From contig CACGXV010000001.1 in the NCBI GenBank assembly GCA_902577075.1, positions 1 through 64,000 on the forward strand: 64,000 bases of DNA, read 5' to 3'. A program made the position numbers and the translations under genes. Of the stretch, positions 24,390-33,971 are shown piece after piece. The DNA comes from an uncultured Pelagibacteraceae bacterium (lineage in GTDB: Bacteria; Pseudomonadota; Alphaproteobacteria; Pelagibacterales; Pelagibacteraceae). Position 1 is the stretch's first letter; every line of letters begins with the position of its first letter. Under the pieces are notes generated by a model that saw only the letters and a program-made list of their open reading frames with translations, ran no database searches and was not told the origin of the DNA.

Positions 24390-25814
24390 TTATTCATTTA
24401 CGTAAACAGAAACTCCTCTAGAATTGATATCTACATCAAATTTTTTGTGGAGAGGTGGAAATGCTCTTTGCGAACAATCAAGTCTATCGCATGTTCTACA
24501 AGATACGCCTATAGGCAACTCCGATTTTTTATCAGTTAAATCTAAATTTTCAGTATACACAAATTCTTTTGCATATTTTGCTTCACATCCTAGACCTATA
24601 GATAACATACTTTTCTTCTGTCCATATCTTCCAACACCTTTTTCAACTGTCTTTGCTATACAAACATATTTTTCTCCATTTGTCATTTTACTTACTGCTG
24701 CTTGAATTACTCCAGGTCTTGAAAAAGCCGAGTAAACATTCCATCTCGGGCATGCGCCACCATATCTCGGTATTTCAATACCTGATAATGAGAACCTTTT
24801 TGAGATATTTCCAGCAACATCCACTCTTAAAAAATGAAAGGGTATTCCTGGAAGCTTAGGATCTTGTAAACAAGTCACTCTATGTGCAACTTGTTCAAAC
24901 GAAGTTGCAAATGTATTTTGTAAAAGTTCAAGATCATATTTTAATTCTTTGCACTCTTTATGAAAAAGAGAGTAGGGCATTAATATTGCCGCTCCACAAT
25001 AATTTAAAAGAGCAACTCTAGTTAACTTTTTAGATTCATTTGTTGGAAAACTAAATGTTGATAGATATTCGTCAATTTCTTTTGATGCTCCTTCTTGTGA
25101 AATTTGTGCTGCAGCAAAAAGTTTTTTTGTTTCAAGTGAAAGATAATCAGACAATAATAATTCTTTATCTTTTACTTTGTATATTTTTGAAAATGGTTTT
25201 CCTTCTTTTGGAATTACATCTTTCACTGTTATACCATACTCAGTTTTTAGAAAATCACAAAGAGCTATATATCTTGTTCTGTTATTTTGTTTTACCTTAT
25301 CAAAGATTTTATTTGCAAAATCTTCTAATTTTGGAAAAAAGTTTTTATTGTCTTGTAAAAAGTCAGAAATTACTTCTCCAGGGAATGCATTTTTTCTTCC
25401 ATCAATAATTTTACCTGAAATATTTTCTAGCTTATTAAAAATTTCATGATCTTTTTGCTTAAAATTATCCCCGAGTTTAATTAAAGCTTTAGCAATTTTT
25501 GGATTAGTATTAACCAAATCTTTTACTTCTGGTCCCAAGATATCTAGATCTTCAAAAAGCTCATCACCTAACAATTCAGATATATTGTTTTCTAGATTAA
25601 TATCCGTCTTACTTGTTAAATCTGAAAGTTCAATTTTAAGTTTATCACAAACCTTTAATAGTAAATCACCATCAATTTTTCTTTTTCCACTTTCGATTAG
25701 ATTTAAATAACTTGGAGAGATAGACATTTCCTCAGCTAGTTTGTTAGCTTGTATACCTAACTGCCTTCTAAAAGCTTTGATTTTTGGGCCGATTTTTGTA
25801 TCAATTTGACTCAT
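24390..25814 (-). CDS. ScfR-type XRE-family regulator of the isocitrate lyase locus
   Basis: This 474-residue transcription factor has an N-terminal Cro/XRE helix-turn-helix (about residues 8-62: FRRQLGIQANKLAEEMSISP, SYLNLIESGKRKIDGDLL). A central IrrE/ImmA-like DUF955 region (LNYCGAAILMPYSLF, FEQVAHRVTCLQ) has no HEXXH protease motif that I can see. The C-terminal domain ends CRTCDRLDCSQRAFPP, the ScfR/RamB/PccR signature. Known members sense short-chain acyl-CoAs and control acetyl- or propionyl-CoA assimilation. Divergent pairing with isocitrate lyase, and TGTAAA repeats starting 10 bases upstream of its own ATG, suggest it regulates both aceA and itself. The effector is not known from sequence. 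Confidence 0.9.
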   Translation of the reverse strand: MSQIDTKIGPKIKAFRRQLGIQANKLAEEMSISPSYLNLIESGKRKIDGDLLLKVCDKLKIELSDLTSKTDINLENNISELLGDELFEDLDILGPEVKDLVNTNPKIAKALIKLGDNFKQKDHEIFNKLENISGKIIDGRKNAFPGEVISDFLQDNKNFFPKLEDFANKIFDKVKQNNRTRYIALCDFLKTEYGITVKDVIPKEGKPFSKIYKVKDKELLLSDYLSLETKKLFAAAQISQEGASKEIDEYLSTFSFPTNESKKLTRVALLNYCGAAILMPYSLFHKECKELKYDLELLQNTFATSFEQVAHRVTCLQDPKLPGIPFHFLRVDVAGNISKRFSLSGIEIPRYGGACPRWNVYSAFSRPGVIQAAVSKMTNGEKYVCIAKTVEKGVGRYGQKKSMLSIGLGCEAKYAKEFVYTENLDLTDKKSELPIGVSCRTCDRLDCSQRAFPPLHKKFDVDINSRGVSVYVNE

Positions 25815-25823
25815 TTTACTACC

Positions 25824-25850
25824 TGTAAATTTTGTAAATTTAAATTTACA
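25824..25850. promoter_or_regulatory. Operator cluster 1: two direct and one inverted TGTAAATTT
   Basis: Three copies of the 9-mer lie edge to edge: TGTAAATTT at 25824 and 25833, then its inverse AAATTTACA at 25842. The last two form a perfect 18-bp palindrome, TGTAAATTTAAATTTACA (25833-25850). The cluster is 10 bases upstream of the ScfR start codon, an ideal place for autorepression. Confidence 0.7.
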
Positions 25851-25865
25851 TAAAATTATTCGATT

Positions 25866-25882
25866 TTACAAGGAAAATGTAA
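25866..25882. promoter_or_regulatory. Intermediate TTACA-N7-TGTAA inverted repeat
   Basis: TTACA (25866-25870) and TGTAA (25878-25882) face each other across seven bases, midway between the two larger clusters. It uses the same half-site in the opposite geometry. It may help bridge the clusters, or be chance in A+T-rich DNA. Confidence 0.4.
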
Positions 25883-25896
25883 TTAATTGTAGATTT

Positions 25897-25925
25897 TGTA
25901 AATATTGTAAATTATAAAGTTTACA
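25897..25925. promoter_or_regulatory. Operator cluster 2 over the small-gene start
   Basis: TGTAAATAT (25897) and TGTAAATTA (25906) are direct repeats, followed by an inverted AAAGTTTACA ending at 25925. This is the same two-direct-plus-one-inverted design as cluster 1. The cluster starts are 73 bases apart, about seven helical turns. A TATAAA (25913-25918) that could be a -10 box lies within it, so a bound regulator would block transcription towards aceA. Confidence 0.65.
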
Positions 25926-26086
25926 TGGAAAAAAACAAAATCAATAATATAGAAAATAACTACCAAATTACTAACAAAGAAGAGCATTCTGAGCATAAGT
26001 CCAAAGGTATCTACATTAGAGACGATCATTGCGATTGGGGATCAAGTGGAATGAACGAATTTACTGAAGAATATAGCTCAAAGTAA
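25925..26086 (+). CDS. 53-residue protein in the aceA leader region
   Basis: This short open frame of 53 codons runs from ATG 25925 to TAA 26084-26086, between the ScfR gene and isocitrate lyase. The first half is Asn/Lys/Glu-rich and polar. The second half has a distinctive run, GIYIRDDHCDWGSSGMNEFT (residues about 28-47), with His-Cys-Asp-Trp suggestive of a metal site or conserved fold. No transmembrane helix or signal peptide. Its ATG overlaps the last half-site of operator cluster 2, and it ends 45 bases before aceA, so it would be cotranscribed with and regulated like isocitrate lyase. I do not recognise the family. No clear Shine-Dalgarno is present, so a leaderless start is possible. 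Confidence 0.6.
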   Translation: MEKNKINNIENNYQITNKEEHSEHKSKGIYIRDDHCDWGSSGMNEFTEEYSSK

Positions 26087-26131
26087 AAAATAGTAATTTT
26101 TAGTCATTTATTCAAAAAGAGAGAGGTCTAA

Positions 26132-27406
26132 GTGTCAGCTGAAAATATTTCATACGATTTACAAAGATTTGCAGGTATTAAAAGAGATTACACACCTGAA
26201 GAAGTTGAAAGATTAAGGGGATCAATTAAAATTGAGTATTCAATGTGCAAAATGCAGTCCCAAAAGCTTTGGAGACTTCTAAACACAGAAGACTATGTAA
26301 ACACTTTAGGGTCACTTTCAGGAAACCATGCAGTTCAACATGCAAAAGCTGGTTTAAAAGCAATTTATCTAAGTGGTTGGCAGGTAGCAGCTGATGCAAA
26401 TAGCGCTGGTGAAATGTACCCTGACCAATCATTATATCCATATGACAGTGCGCCAAAATTAGTTGAGACTATGAACAATTCTTTAATGAGAGCTGATCAA
26501 ATTCAACATATGGAAATGATAGATGGAGACATGGATAAAAGTAAAAGAACTGACTATATGCTACCGATAATAGCTGATGGAGAAGCTGGATTTGGTGGTC
26601 CATTAAATGTATTCGAATTAACAAAAAAATTTATTAGAGCAGGTGCCGCAGGTGTTCACTTTGAAGATCAATTGGCAAGTGAAAAAAAATGTGGTCACAT
26701 GGGTGGTAAAGTTTTAGTTCCAACTGGAACTATGGTTAGAAACCTTAAAGCAGCAAGATTAGCAGCAGATATTGCAGATGTCCCTCTCATCATACTTGCA
26801 AGAACTGATGCTAATGCTGCTAAATTAATTACTAACGATTTTGATGAAAATGATAGACCCTTTTTAACTGGCGAAAGATCTCCTGAGGGTTTCTTTTACG
26901 TAAAAGATGGAATAGAGCAAGCAATTTCCAGAGGTCTTGCTTATGCACCATACGCAGATTTAATATGGTGTGAAACAGCAACACCGAATTTAGAAGAAGC
27001 AAAGAAATTTGCAGATGCGATACACGAAAAATATCCTGGCAAGATGTTAGCTTACAATTGTTCACCATCGTTTAATTGGAAGAAACATCTGTCAGATGAG
27101 GAAATTGGATCATTCCAAAGAAAAATTGGAGAAATGGGTTACAAATTTCAATTCATTACACTTGCTGGTTTCCATACACAAAATATTGCAATATTTGAAT
27201 TAGCAGAAAAATATAAAAAAGAAGGGATGACTGCATACTCTAAAATTCAACAGCATGAATTTTCAAGGGAAAAAGATGGATATACAAGTGTAAAACACCA
27301 AAGAGAAGTAGGTACATCTTATTTTGATGCTGTTTCAAATACAATTAGCTCAGGTAAGAGTTCAACCACTGCAATGGAAGGGTCAACTGAGTCAGAACAA
27401 TTTTAG
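26132..27406 (+). CDS. aceA: Isocitrate lyase
   Basis: This enzyme cleaves isocitrate to glyoxylate and succinate, the first step of the glyoxylate shunt. The 424-residue protein starts at GTG 26132 behind GAGAGG. Family blocks include [22 protein letters not shown], the catalytic loop [13 protein letters not shown] (about residues 185-197), [12 protein letters not shown], and [12 protein letters not shown] near the C-terminus. Length is that of the prokaryotic short form. The upstream ScfR regulator and operator array indicate dedicated control, presumably by acetyl-CoA-derived signals. No malate synthase is in the window; in SAR11 it is known to be encoded elsewhere. A small membrane-protein gene follows after 11 bases. 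Confidence 0.96.
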   Translation: MSAENISYDLQRFAGIKRDYTPEEVERLRGSIKIEYSMCKMQSQKLWRLLNTEDYVNTLGSLSGNHAVQHAKAGLKAIYLSGWQVAADANSAGEMYPDQSLYPYDSAPKLVETMNNSLMRADQIQHMEMIDGDMDKSKRTDYMLPIIADGEAGFGGPLNVFELTKKFIRAGAAGVHFEDQLASEKKCGHMGGKVLVPTGTMVRNLKAARLAADIADVPLIILARTDANAAKLITNDFDENDRPFLTGERSPEGFFYVKDGIEQAISRGLAYAPYADLIWCETATPNLEEAKKFADAIHEKYPGKMLAYNCSPSFNWKKHLSDEEIGSFQRKIGEMGYKFQFITLAGFHTQNIAIFELAEKYKKEGMTAYSKIQQHEFSREKDGYTSVKHQREVGTSYFDAVSNTISSGKSSTTAMEGSTESEQF

Positions 27407-27417
27407 ATGATAGTATA

Positions 27418-27708
27418 ATGTTTACTAGTGGTCTTCTTTTAATAGTAAGCTATCTTTTATTTAAATATTCAGTTCAATGGATCCAATACTACAATCAAAC
27501 TGATCCAAGAATGCCAAACTCGATTTGGCGGTATACCTGTGACTACAAAGTACTAGGCGTAAGAGACATTTGCGACCTAGATGACAAGCCATTTGTACGA
27601 CAAAGAAGGAAAAGAGACAAAATAGTTACCATTATGTATTTTATAGTGGTCTTCGCTTTTATATTTTCTATGTATTTTATGGCTAGTTTATTAGGATTAA
27701 TTCTTTAA
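27418..27708 (+). CDS. Small membrane protein downstream of aceA
   Basis: This 96-residue protein has two hydrophobic helices (residues about 2-15 and 70-95). They flank a polar loop containing WIQYYNQTDPRMPNSIWRYTCDY and a basic VRQRRKRDK before the second helix. The positive-inside rule suggests the loop is cytoplasmic. Two cysteines sit in the loop (YTCDYKVLGVRDICDLDD). I do not recognise the family. It starts 11 bases after aceA and is probably cotranscribed with it. Its last 12 bases overlap the convergent DjlA-like gene. Confidence 0.7.
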   Translation: MFTSGLLLIVSYLLFKYSVQWIQYYNQTDPRMPNSIWRYTCDYKVLGVRDICDLDDKPFVRQRRKRDKIVTIMYFIVVFAFIFSMYFMASLLGLIL

Positions 27709-28419
27709 TTTTTGTATTTGGCTCCAAGCAGAATTAACTGCTCTCATTTTAGCTTTACTTTCATCTAAAACCTCCTGAGGGACACCTTTGCTCATTAATA
27801 AATCTGGATGATGCTCTTTACTAAGTTTTAGATAACGTTTCCTAATTGTATCTAAAGAATCATCAGGTTTGCTTTCTAACACAATGTAAGGATTAAGCTT
27901 GTCTGATGATTTTCTACTCTCCTTTATTCCATTTATTTGAACATCATTTAATCCAAATATTCTTGCTATATCCTCAATCATTTCTAATTCTTTATCACTT
28001 ACGTGTCCGTCTGACTCTGCAATATAAAATAAAGTGTTTATTACCTCCTCTAGAATATTTAAATTACCTTTGTAGACTTCTGCAATTTGTCTCGCGTATG
28101 GCTCGTATCCTGTGCTTTCCTCTTTAGCTTTATTAAAAATTTTTCCAACTTGATCTAATTCACTATCAGGTATTTTCAATTTATCTTTAACTGCAATTAA
28201 TTCCTCACGACTAACTTGCCCATCTGCCTTACTTAGTTTGGCTGACAAAACAATTAAAGAAAGTGCGAAAATTTGTTGTGGCTGTGCAAATGATCTAAAT
28301 CCTCCTCCAGATTGAGATCTTGACATTTTTCCACCTATTAAAGATCCTAAAAGCATTCCAAATGGTCCACCAAGTGAAAAACCTATCATTCCACCAATTA
28401 AACTTCCCCAAATAGCCAT
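27697..28419 (-). CDS. djlA: DjlA-like TerB/J-domain co-chaperone
   Basis: This 240-residue protein has a glycine-rich hydrophobic N-terminus (SLIGGMIGFSLGGPFGMLLGSLIGG) that likely anchors it. A TerB-like helical domain follows (about residues 50-155, with SKADGQVSREELIAVKDKL and AESDGHVSDKELEMIEDIA, both acidic-loop repeats). The C-terminal J domain has the HPD in LSKEHHPDLLMSKG (about residue 212). This order, membrane segment, TerB, J domain, is that of DjlA, which stimulates DnaK at the membrane and affects envelope stress in E. coli. The start overlaps the stop of the DUF6134-like gene by one base, so the two form an operon. Confidence 0.85.
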   Translation of the reverse strand: MAIWGSLIGGMIGFSLGGPFGMLLGSLIGGKMSRSQSGGGFRSFAQPQQIFALSLIVLSAKLSKADGQVSREELIAVKDKLKIPDSELDQVGKIFNKAKEESTGYEPYARQIAEVYKGNLNILEEVINTLFYIAESDGHVSDKELEMIEDIARIFGLNDVQINGIKESRKSSDKLNPYIVLESKPDDSLDTIRKRYLKLSKEHHPDLLMSKGVPQEVLDESKAKMRAVNSAWSQIQKLKN

Positions 28420-29105
28420 TATTCAAAACTCCTTAATCTATATTCCCATTTACCCATTTTGTTATAAGTTACCTTTAAAATTAAATTATTTTTTGGATTA
28501 TACCAAACATCAAATTCAAATTTCTTGTCTTCATCAAGACTTTTATCATTAGATTTGATTTTGAAATGTTCGCTTGAATACTCTTTATTATTTATAACAA
28601 TATTTTCAATTCCAATTAAATTTACAGTTTGTTTTTTAATGCTGCCAGATAGAGGACTAATTTGTTTGCTAGCTTTTAAAATTTTATGATTCCACCAATT
28701 ACCAATAGTACAATCTACATCCACTTCTCCCTTAAATGATGAACCATCAATAATGAATTTACCTTTTGCTTTATGATATTTTAAATTAACATATTTTTCT
28801 TTATCATTTTGGAATGTGTTTGATTTAAAAAAAATAAGTTTATCATCTTTATACTTTTCTATAGTTTCACTTAATATTGAAAAAACTTTTACTCCAAATA
28901 ATTCTACTTTAAAATTGGTATAATTTTTAACCACAAATAAGTCCTCATCAAATTCAAAAAAGTAGCTAGTGCTACCGATAACTTCATTATTTCTAAGAAC
29001 ATCCATCTCAATTTTTTTAAGACCTTTATAGTGGCTGCTGTGCGCCATAGCTTTAGAAGCGATTGTAAAAATTATTATTACCAATATAAAATGTTTCATT
29101 TTCAT
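28419..29105 (-). CDS. Periplasmic DUF6134-like protein
   Basis: This 228-residue exported protein has a signal peptide over residues 1-21 ending SKAMA. The rest is beta-strand-rich with alternating aromatic and polar residues (IGSTSYFFEFDEDLFVVKNYTNFKVELFG), a GNWWNHKIL segment, and a C-terminal FDVWYNPKNNLILKVTYNKMGKWEYRL. This resembles the DUF6134/DUF3108 group of single-domain beta proteins thought to bind lipids or envelope components; no enzyme motif is visible. It is the first gene of a pair with the DjlA-like co-chaperone. The divergent YczE-like gene is 30-39 bases away. Confidence 0.65.
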   Translation of the reverse strand: MKMKHFILVIIIFTIASKAMAHSSHYKGLKKIEMDVLRNNEVIGSTSYFFEFDEDLFVVKNYTNFKVELFGVKVFSILSETIEKYKDDKLIFFKSNTFQNDKEKYVNLKYHKAKGKFIIDGSSFKGEVDVDCTIGNWWNHKILKASKQISPLSGSIKKQTVNLIGIENIVINNKEYSSEHFKIKSNDKSLDEDKKFEFDVWYNPKNNLILKVTYNKMGKWEYRLRSFE

Positions 29106-29144
29106 AGATTTTAGTACAAGAAAGTATAAATAATAGTGAATTAT

Positions 29145-29792
29145 ATGTTCCTTACTATCAAAAAAATTCCAAAAGTTGCATGGAGTTCTGATGAAACTTT
29201 TAATTTAAAGCCAAAATTATCAACGTTATTTTTTCTTTGTTTTGGCCTAATATTGTTCGGTTTTGGTGAAGCATTAGTAGTTATTTCATTTCTTGGAAAT
29301 TCTCCATGGACTGTAATGGCACAAGGAATCTCAATTAAATCAGGATTATCAATTGGTGTTGTCACTTTCATTGTAAGTGTTGTTGTTTTGTCTTTATGGT
29401 TTTTTTTAAAACAAAAGCCAGGTCTTGGAACTATATTTAATATCGTAATTATTGCAGTTATGTTAGATGTAACAATTGCAATAATTCCAACTCCTGAAAC
29501 TTATATAATGAAACTATTAATGGCAGTCCTCGGTGTCATGATAGTTGGAGTAGGTAGTGGAATTTATTTGATTGCAAATTTGGGACCAGGACCAAGAGAT
29601 GGTTTAATGACTGGATTACAAAAAAAAACTAATCTACCAATTGCAGCCGTCAGAGCTTTTATAGAAATTTCAGTTGCATCAGTAGGGTGGTATTTAGGTG
29701 GAACTCTTGGGGTAGGAACTTTAATGTTTGCTTTCGGTATAGGTCCTTGTATAGCCTTAAGTTTATATCTAATTGATAAGATGATGAATTAA
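29145..29792 (+). CDS. YczE-like integral membrane protein
   Basis: This membrane protein of about 215 residues has five to six hydrophobic segments and resembles Bacillus YczE (YitT-like/DUF6198). Conserved-looking blocks are LLFGFGEALVVISFLGNSPW, GLGTIFNIVIIAVMLD, IYLIANLGPGPRDGLMTGLQ and FGIGPCIALSLYL. I take the ATG at 29145; a GTG nine bases earlier (29136) is in frame, and neither has a good Shine-Dalgarno. No substrate is established for the family. It shares its TTAA stop with the convergent typA gene. Confidence 0.75.
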   Translation: MFLTIKKIPKVAWSSDETFNLKPKLSTLFFLCFGLILFGFGEALVVISFLGNSPWTVMAQGISIKSGLSIGVVTFIVSVVVLSLWFFLKQKPGLGTIFNIVIIAVMLDVTIAIIPTPETYIMKLLMAVLGVMIVGVGSGIYLIANLGPGPRDGLMTGLQKKTNLPIAAVRAFIEISVASVGWYLGGTLGVGTLMFAFGIGPCIALSLYLIDKMMN

Positions 29793-31615
29793 GTGTTTAA
29801 TTTATTTTTTTCACTTCTTTTTCTTTCGTGAGGATCAAGAATCGCTTTTCTAAGCCTACATGATTTTGGTGTAATTTCTAGAGCCTCATCTGTATTAAGC
29901 AAACTTAATTGTTCAGCTATAGACATTTTTCGAACGGGAGTGAGAACTATATTTTCATCTGTTCCTTGTGTTCTCATATTTGTAAGTTTTTTACCCTTCA
30001 TAACATTAATTATCATATCACCCGGTTTTGGTGCTAAGCCCACTATCATTCCAGCATAAACAGGATCGTTATGTGTAATAAACATTTCTCCTCTAGCTTG
30101 TAAGTTAAAAATTGAAAAAGCTACTGCCTTACCTTGATCCATAGATATCAAAGCGCCATTTCTTCTTCCCTCCATATCACCCTCAAACTCACCATAAGAA
30201 TGAAAAATTCTGTTAATTACCCCTGTGCCTTTAGTTAAAGTTAGAAATCTACTTGTATACCCCATCAATCCTCTAGTTGGAGCTTGGAAAATTAATCTTT
30301 TTTTATTTTTTCCAGTATCTTTAAGTTCAATTAATTTCCCTTTTCTTCTGTTCATAGAGTCTATAATTTTAGATGAATACTCCTCATCAATATCCATGGT
30401 GATTTCCTCAAATGGCTCTAGTTTTTTGGAATTGTTGTCAGTTTTAAATAAAACTTTAGGTGGGCTTACTGTCATCTCAAAGCCTTCTCGCCTCATTTGT
30501 GTTAACAAAATCTCCAGCATTAATTCTCCTCTTCCACTTATTTCAAACGCATCTTTGTTTGAATTTTCAGAAAAAGTAATTCCAACATTATTTTGAGCCT
30601 CTAAAATCAATCGATCTCTGATTTGAGTACTGGTCAATTTTTTACCTTCTGTCCCAGCCAGTGGAGAACTATTTACTGTAATTTTTACAGACATTGTTGG
30701 TGGATCAATTGGGGTTGCTTTTATTGGCTCATTTACCTCCAAGTCACAAATAGTATCTGCTACATTAGCTTTTTCTAATCCAGCTATTACTACAATATCG
30801 CCCGCTTCTCCAATTTCGATTGGCACTTTTTTTGTACCCTCATATCTAAAGATTTTTGTGAGTCTTCCTTCGTCTACTTTTTTACCTTCTAAATTAATCG
30901 CTTTTATATGCTGATTTGCTTTAGCAGTTCCCTGAGATATTCTTCCTACAAGGCTTCTTCCTAAAAAATTATCTGCATAAAGCAATGTTGATAACATTGC
31001 AAAAGGTTTAGATCTATCAAATTCAGAAGGTTTAACGTGTTCTAGCACCAAATCTAGTAGAGGGTTAAGATTTTTTCGAGGCCCATCAATATCTTCACTA
31101 GCCCAACCTGATCTTCCACTTGCATATAAAACTGGGAAATCCAATTGCTGTTCATTTGCATCTAAACTAACAAATAAATCAAAAGTCTCATTTAAAACTT
31201 CATCAGCTCTTTGATCGTTCTTGTCTAATTTATTAATAAGAACTATTGGTTTTAAACCTTGCTTTAAGGCTTTACTTAATACAAATTTTGTTTGTGGCAT
31301 AACTCCCTCAGCAGAGTCCACAAGTAATAATGCTCCATCTGCTAAACTTAAAACTCTTTCAACTTCTGCTGCAAAATCTCTGTGGCCAGGAGTATCGATG
31401 ATATTTATTCTAGTATTTTTCCAATTTATAGAAGTAGGTTTAGCTAGAATTGTAATTCCTCTTTCTTTTTCGAGTTCACCAGAGTCCATTACTCTTTCGT
31501 CTATGACTTCATTTTCTCTAAAAGATCCACTTTGTTTCATCAAATTATCAATCAATGTTGTTTTTCCATGGTCGACATGTGCGATGATGGTAATATTTCT
31601 GATATTTTGTTTCAT
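29789..31615 (-). CDS. typA: Translational GTPase TypA/BipA
   Basis: This 608-residue ribosome-associated GTPase is important for large-subunit assembly and stress growth. G-domain motifs are AHVDHGKTTL (G1, about residues 11-20), RGITILAKP (G2), DTPGHRDF (G3) and NKLDKND (G4). Domain II follows (GRISQGTAKANQ), then the EF-G-like domain (FEISGRGELMLEILLTQMRREGFE) and the TypA-specific C-terminal part with PTRGLMGYTSRFLTLTKGTG and ITHNDPVYAGMIVG. Full length for the family. It is separated from groEL by 264 bases containing a terminator. It is convergent with the YczE-like gene. Confidence 0.96.
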   Translation of the reverse strand: MKQNIRNITIIAHVDHGKTTLIDNLMKQSGSFRENEVIDERVMDSGELEKERGITILAKPTSINWKNTRINIIDTPGHRDFAAEVERVLSLADGALLLVDSAEGVMPQTKFVLSKALKQGLKPIVLINKLDKNDQRADEVLNETFDLFVSLDANEQQLDFPVLYASGRSGWASEDIDGPRKNLNPLLDLVLEHVKPSEFDRSKPFAMLSTLLYADNFLGRSLVGRISQGTAKANQHIKAINLEGKKVDEGRLTKIFRYEGTKKVPIEIGEAGDIVVIAGLEKANVADTICDLEVNEPIKATPIDPPTMSVKITVNSSPLAGTEGKKLTSTQIRDRLILEAQNNVGITFSENSNKDAFEISGRGELMLEILLTQMRREGFEMTVSPPKVLFKTDNNSKKLEPFEEITMDIDEEYSSKIIDSMNRRKGKLIELKDTGKNKKRLIFQAPTRGLMGYTSRFLTLTKGTGVINRIFHSYGEFEGDMEGRRNGALISMDQGKAVAFSIFNLQARGEMFITHNDPVYAGMIVGLAPKPGDMIINVMKGKKLTNMRTQGTDENIVLTPVRKMSIAEQLSLLNTDEALEITPKSCRLRKAILDPHERKRSEKNKLNT

Positions 31616-31740
31616 AGTTCGATGTTCTTATACATCTAAACCTCAGATTGAAAACAAAAAAAAATTAACAAAATTTCACTTTAAGATAGAAAAAAATTAG
31701 AGTTTCATTGAATACAACCTGAAAAATTTATAAATTTAAG

Positions 31741-31847
31741 ACATGTGGTTCGTTAGAAAAAGACTACATAAATTTGTTAAATTAAGTTTTCGTCCACCTT
31801 GAAAAAGGTAAATAAAAAAACCCCCGAAAACTTCTTTCGGGGGTTTT
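31741..31847 (+). other. Candidate short transcript: 19-codon ORF, GAAA hairpin, terminator
   Basis: Inside the 264-base gap between typA and groEL the plus strand reads ATG at 31743 to TGA at 31802, encoding MWFVRKRLHKFVKLSFRPP, a strongly cationic, aromatic peptide. Across the stop codon lies a perfect hairpin ACCTT-GAAA-AAGGT (31796-31809) with a GNRA-type loop. The strong hairpin terminator follows eight bases later. This layout could be a small RNA or a microprotein gene. The promoter is unclear (TTGAAT at 31708, TATAAA at 31729, only 15 bases apart) and the Shine-Dalgarno is weak. It could equally be chance beside the groEL terminator. Confidence 0.3.
31817..31847. terminator. Strong terminator downstream of groEL
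   Basis: A 13-bp stem, AAAACCCCCGAAA paired with TTTCGGGGGTTTT, closes a five-base loop. On the minus strand it is followed by a T-rich run and ends the groESL transcript, whose stop is at 31880. On the plus strand TTTTAAATTTTT follows, so it can work both ways. Confidence 0.9.
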
Positions 31848-31879
31848 AAATTTTTCTAAGAAATTAGACTGAAAAGGAA

Positions 31880-33550
<1,671 letters not shown>

Positions 33551-33557
33551 TTAAATA

Positions 33558-33851
33558 TTATTTTGAAGTTGAGATACCCATAATGTCGGACTCTTTCATT
33601 ATGCTGTACTCTTTACCATCAATTTTTACTTCTGTTCCTGACCATTTGCCAAAAAGAACTTTGTCACCAACTTTAACATCCATTGGTATTATTTTTCCAT
33701 CCTCAGTTTTGGATCCACCACCAACAGCAACTACTTTACCCTCTTGTGGTTTTTCTTGTGCAGAATCAGGGATGATAATTCCACCAGCAGTCTTTTCACT
33801 GCTATCTAATACTTCGATTAAAACTCTATCGTGTAACGGTTTAAACTTCAT
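33558..33851 (-). CDS. groS: Co-chaperonin GroES
   Basis: This 97-residue co-chaperonin forms the heptameric lid of GroEL. It begins [33 protein letters not shown], carrying the mobile loop that docks on GroEL (about residues 17-32). It continues [32 protein letters not shown] and a C-terminal IMGI. Length is standard. SD AAAGGAG lies six bases before the ATG. Unlike many alphaproteobacteria, no CIRCE repeat is found upstream, so HrcA control is unlikely and a sigma-32-type promoter appears to be the sole heat control. Confidence 0.97.
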   Translation of the reverse strand: MKFKPLHDRVLIEVLDSSEKTAGGIIIPDSAQEKPQEGKVVAVGGGSKTEDGKIIPMDVKVGDKVLFGKWSGTEVKIDGKEYSIMKESDIMGISTSK

Positions 33852-33875
33852 AAATACTCCTTTAAATTAGAATTC

Positions 33876-33904
33876 ATATAGATGTATGTGCCTATTATTT
33901 CAAG
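33876..33904 (-). promoter_or_regulatory. Heat-shock (sigma-32-type) promoter of groESL
   Basis: On the minus strand CTTGAA (33899-33904) and CTATAT (33876-33881) are exactly 17 bases apart. This agrees with the CTTG-N17/18-CYTAT pattern described for alphaproteobacterial heat-shock promoters. Transcription would start near 33869, giving a leader of about 18 bases with room for the Shine-Dalgarno only. Confidence 0.65.
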
Positions 33905-33971
33905 ATCTTGCTTTAAATTTATGAAGTAGAAAATCCAAGAATTTAAGAGATTTTTAAGCTATATCTCAAAT

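Noticed and set aside
33852..33971. CIRCE/HrcA site upstream of groES
   Set aside because: No TTAGCACTC or GAGTGCTAA arms on either strand; only a sigma-32-type promoter fits.
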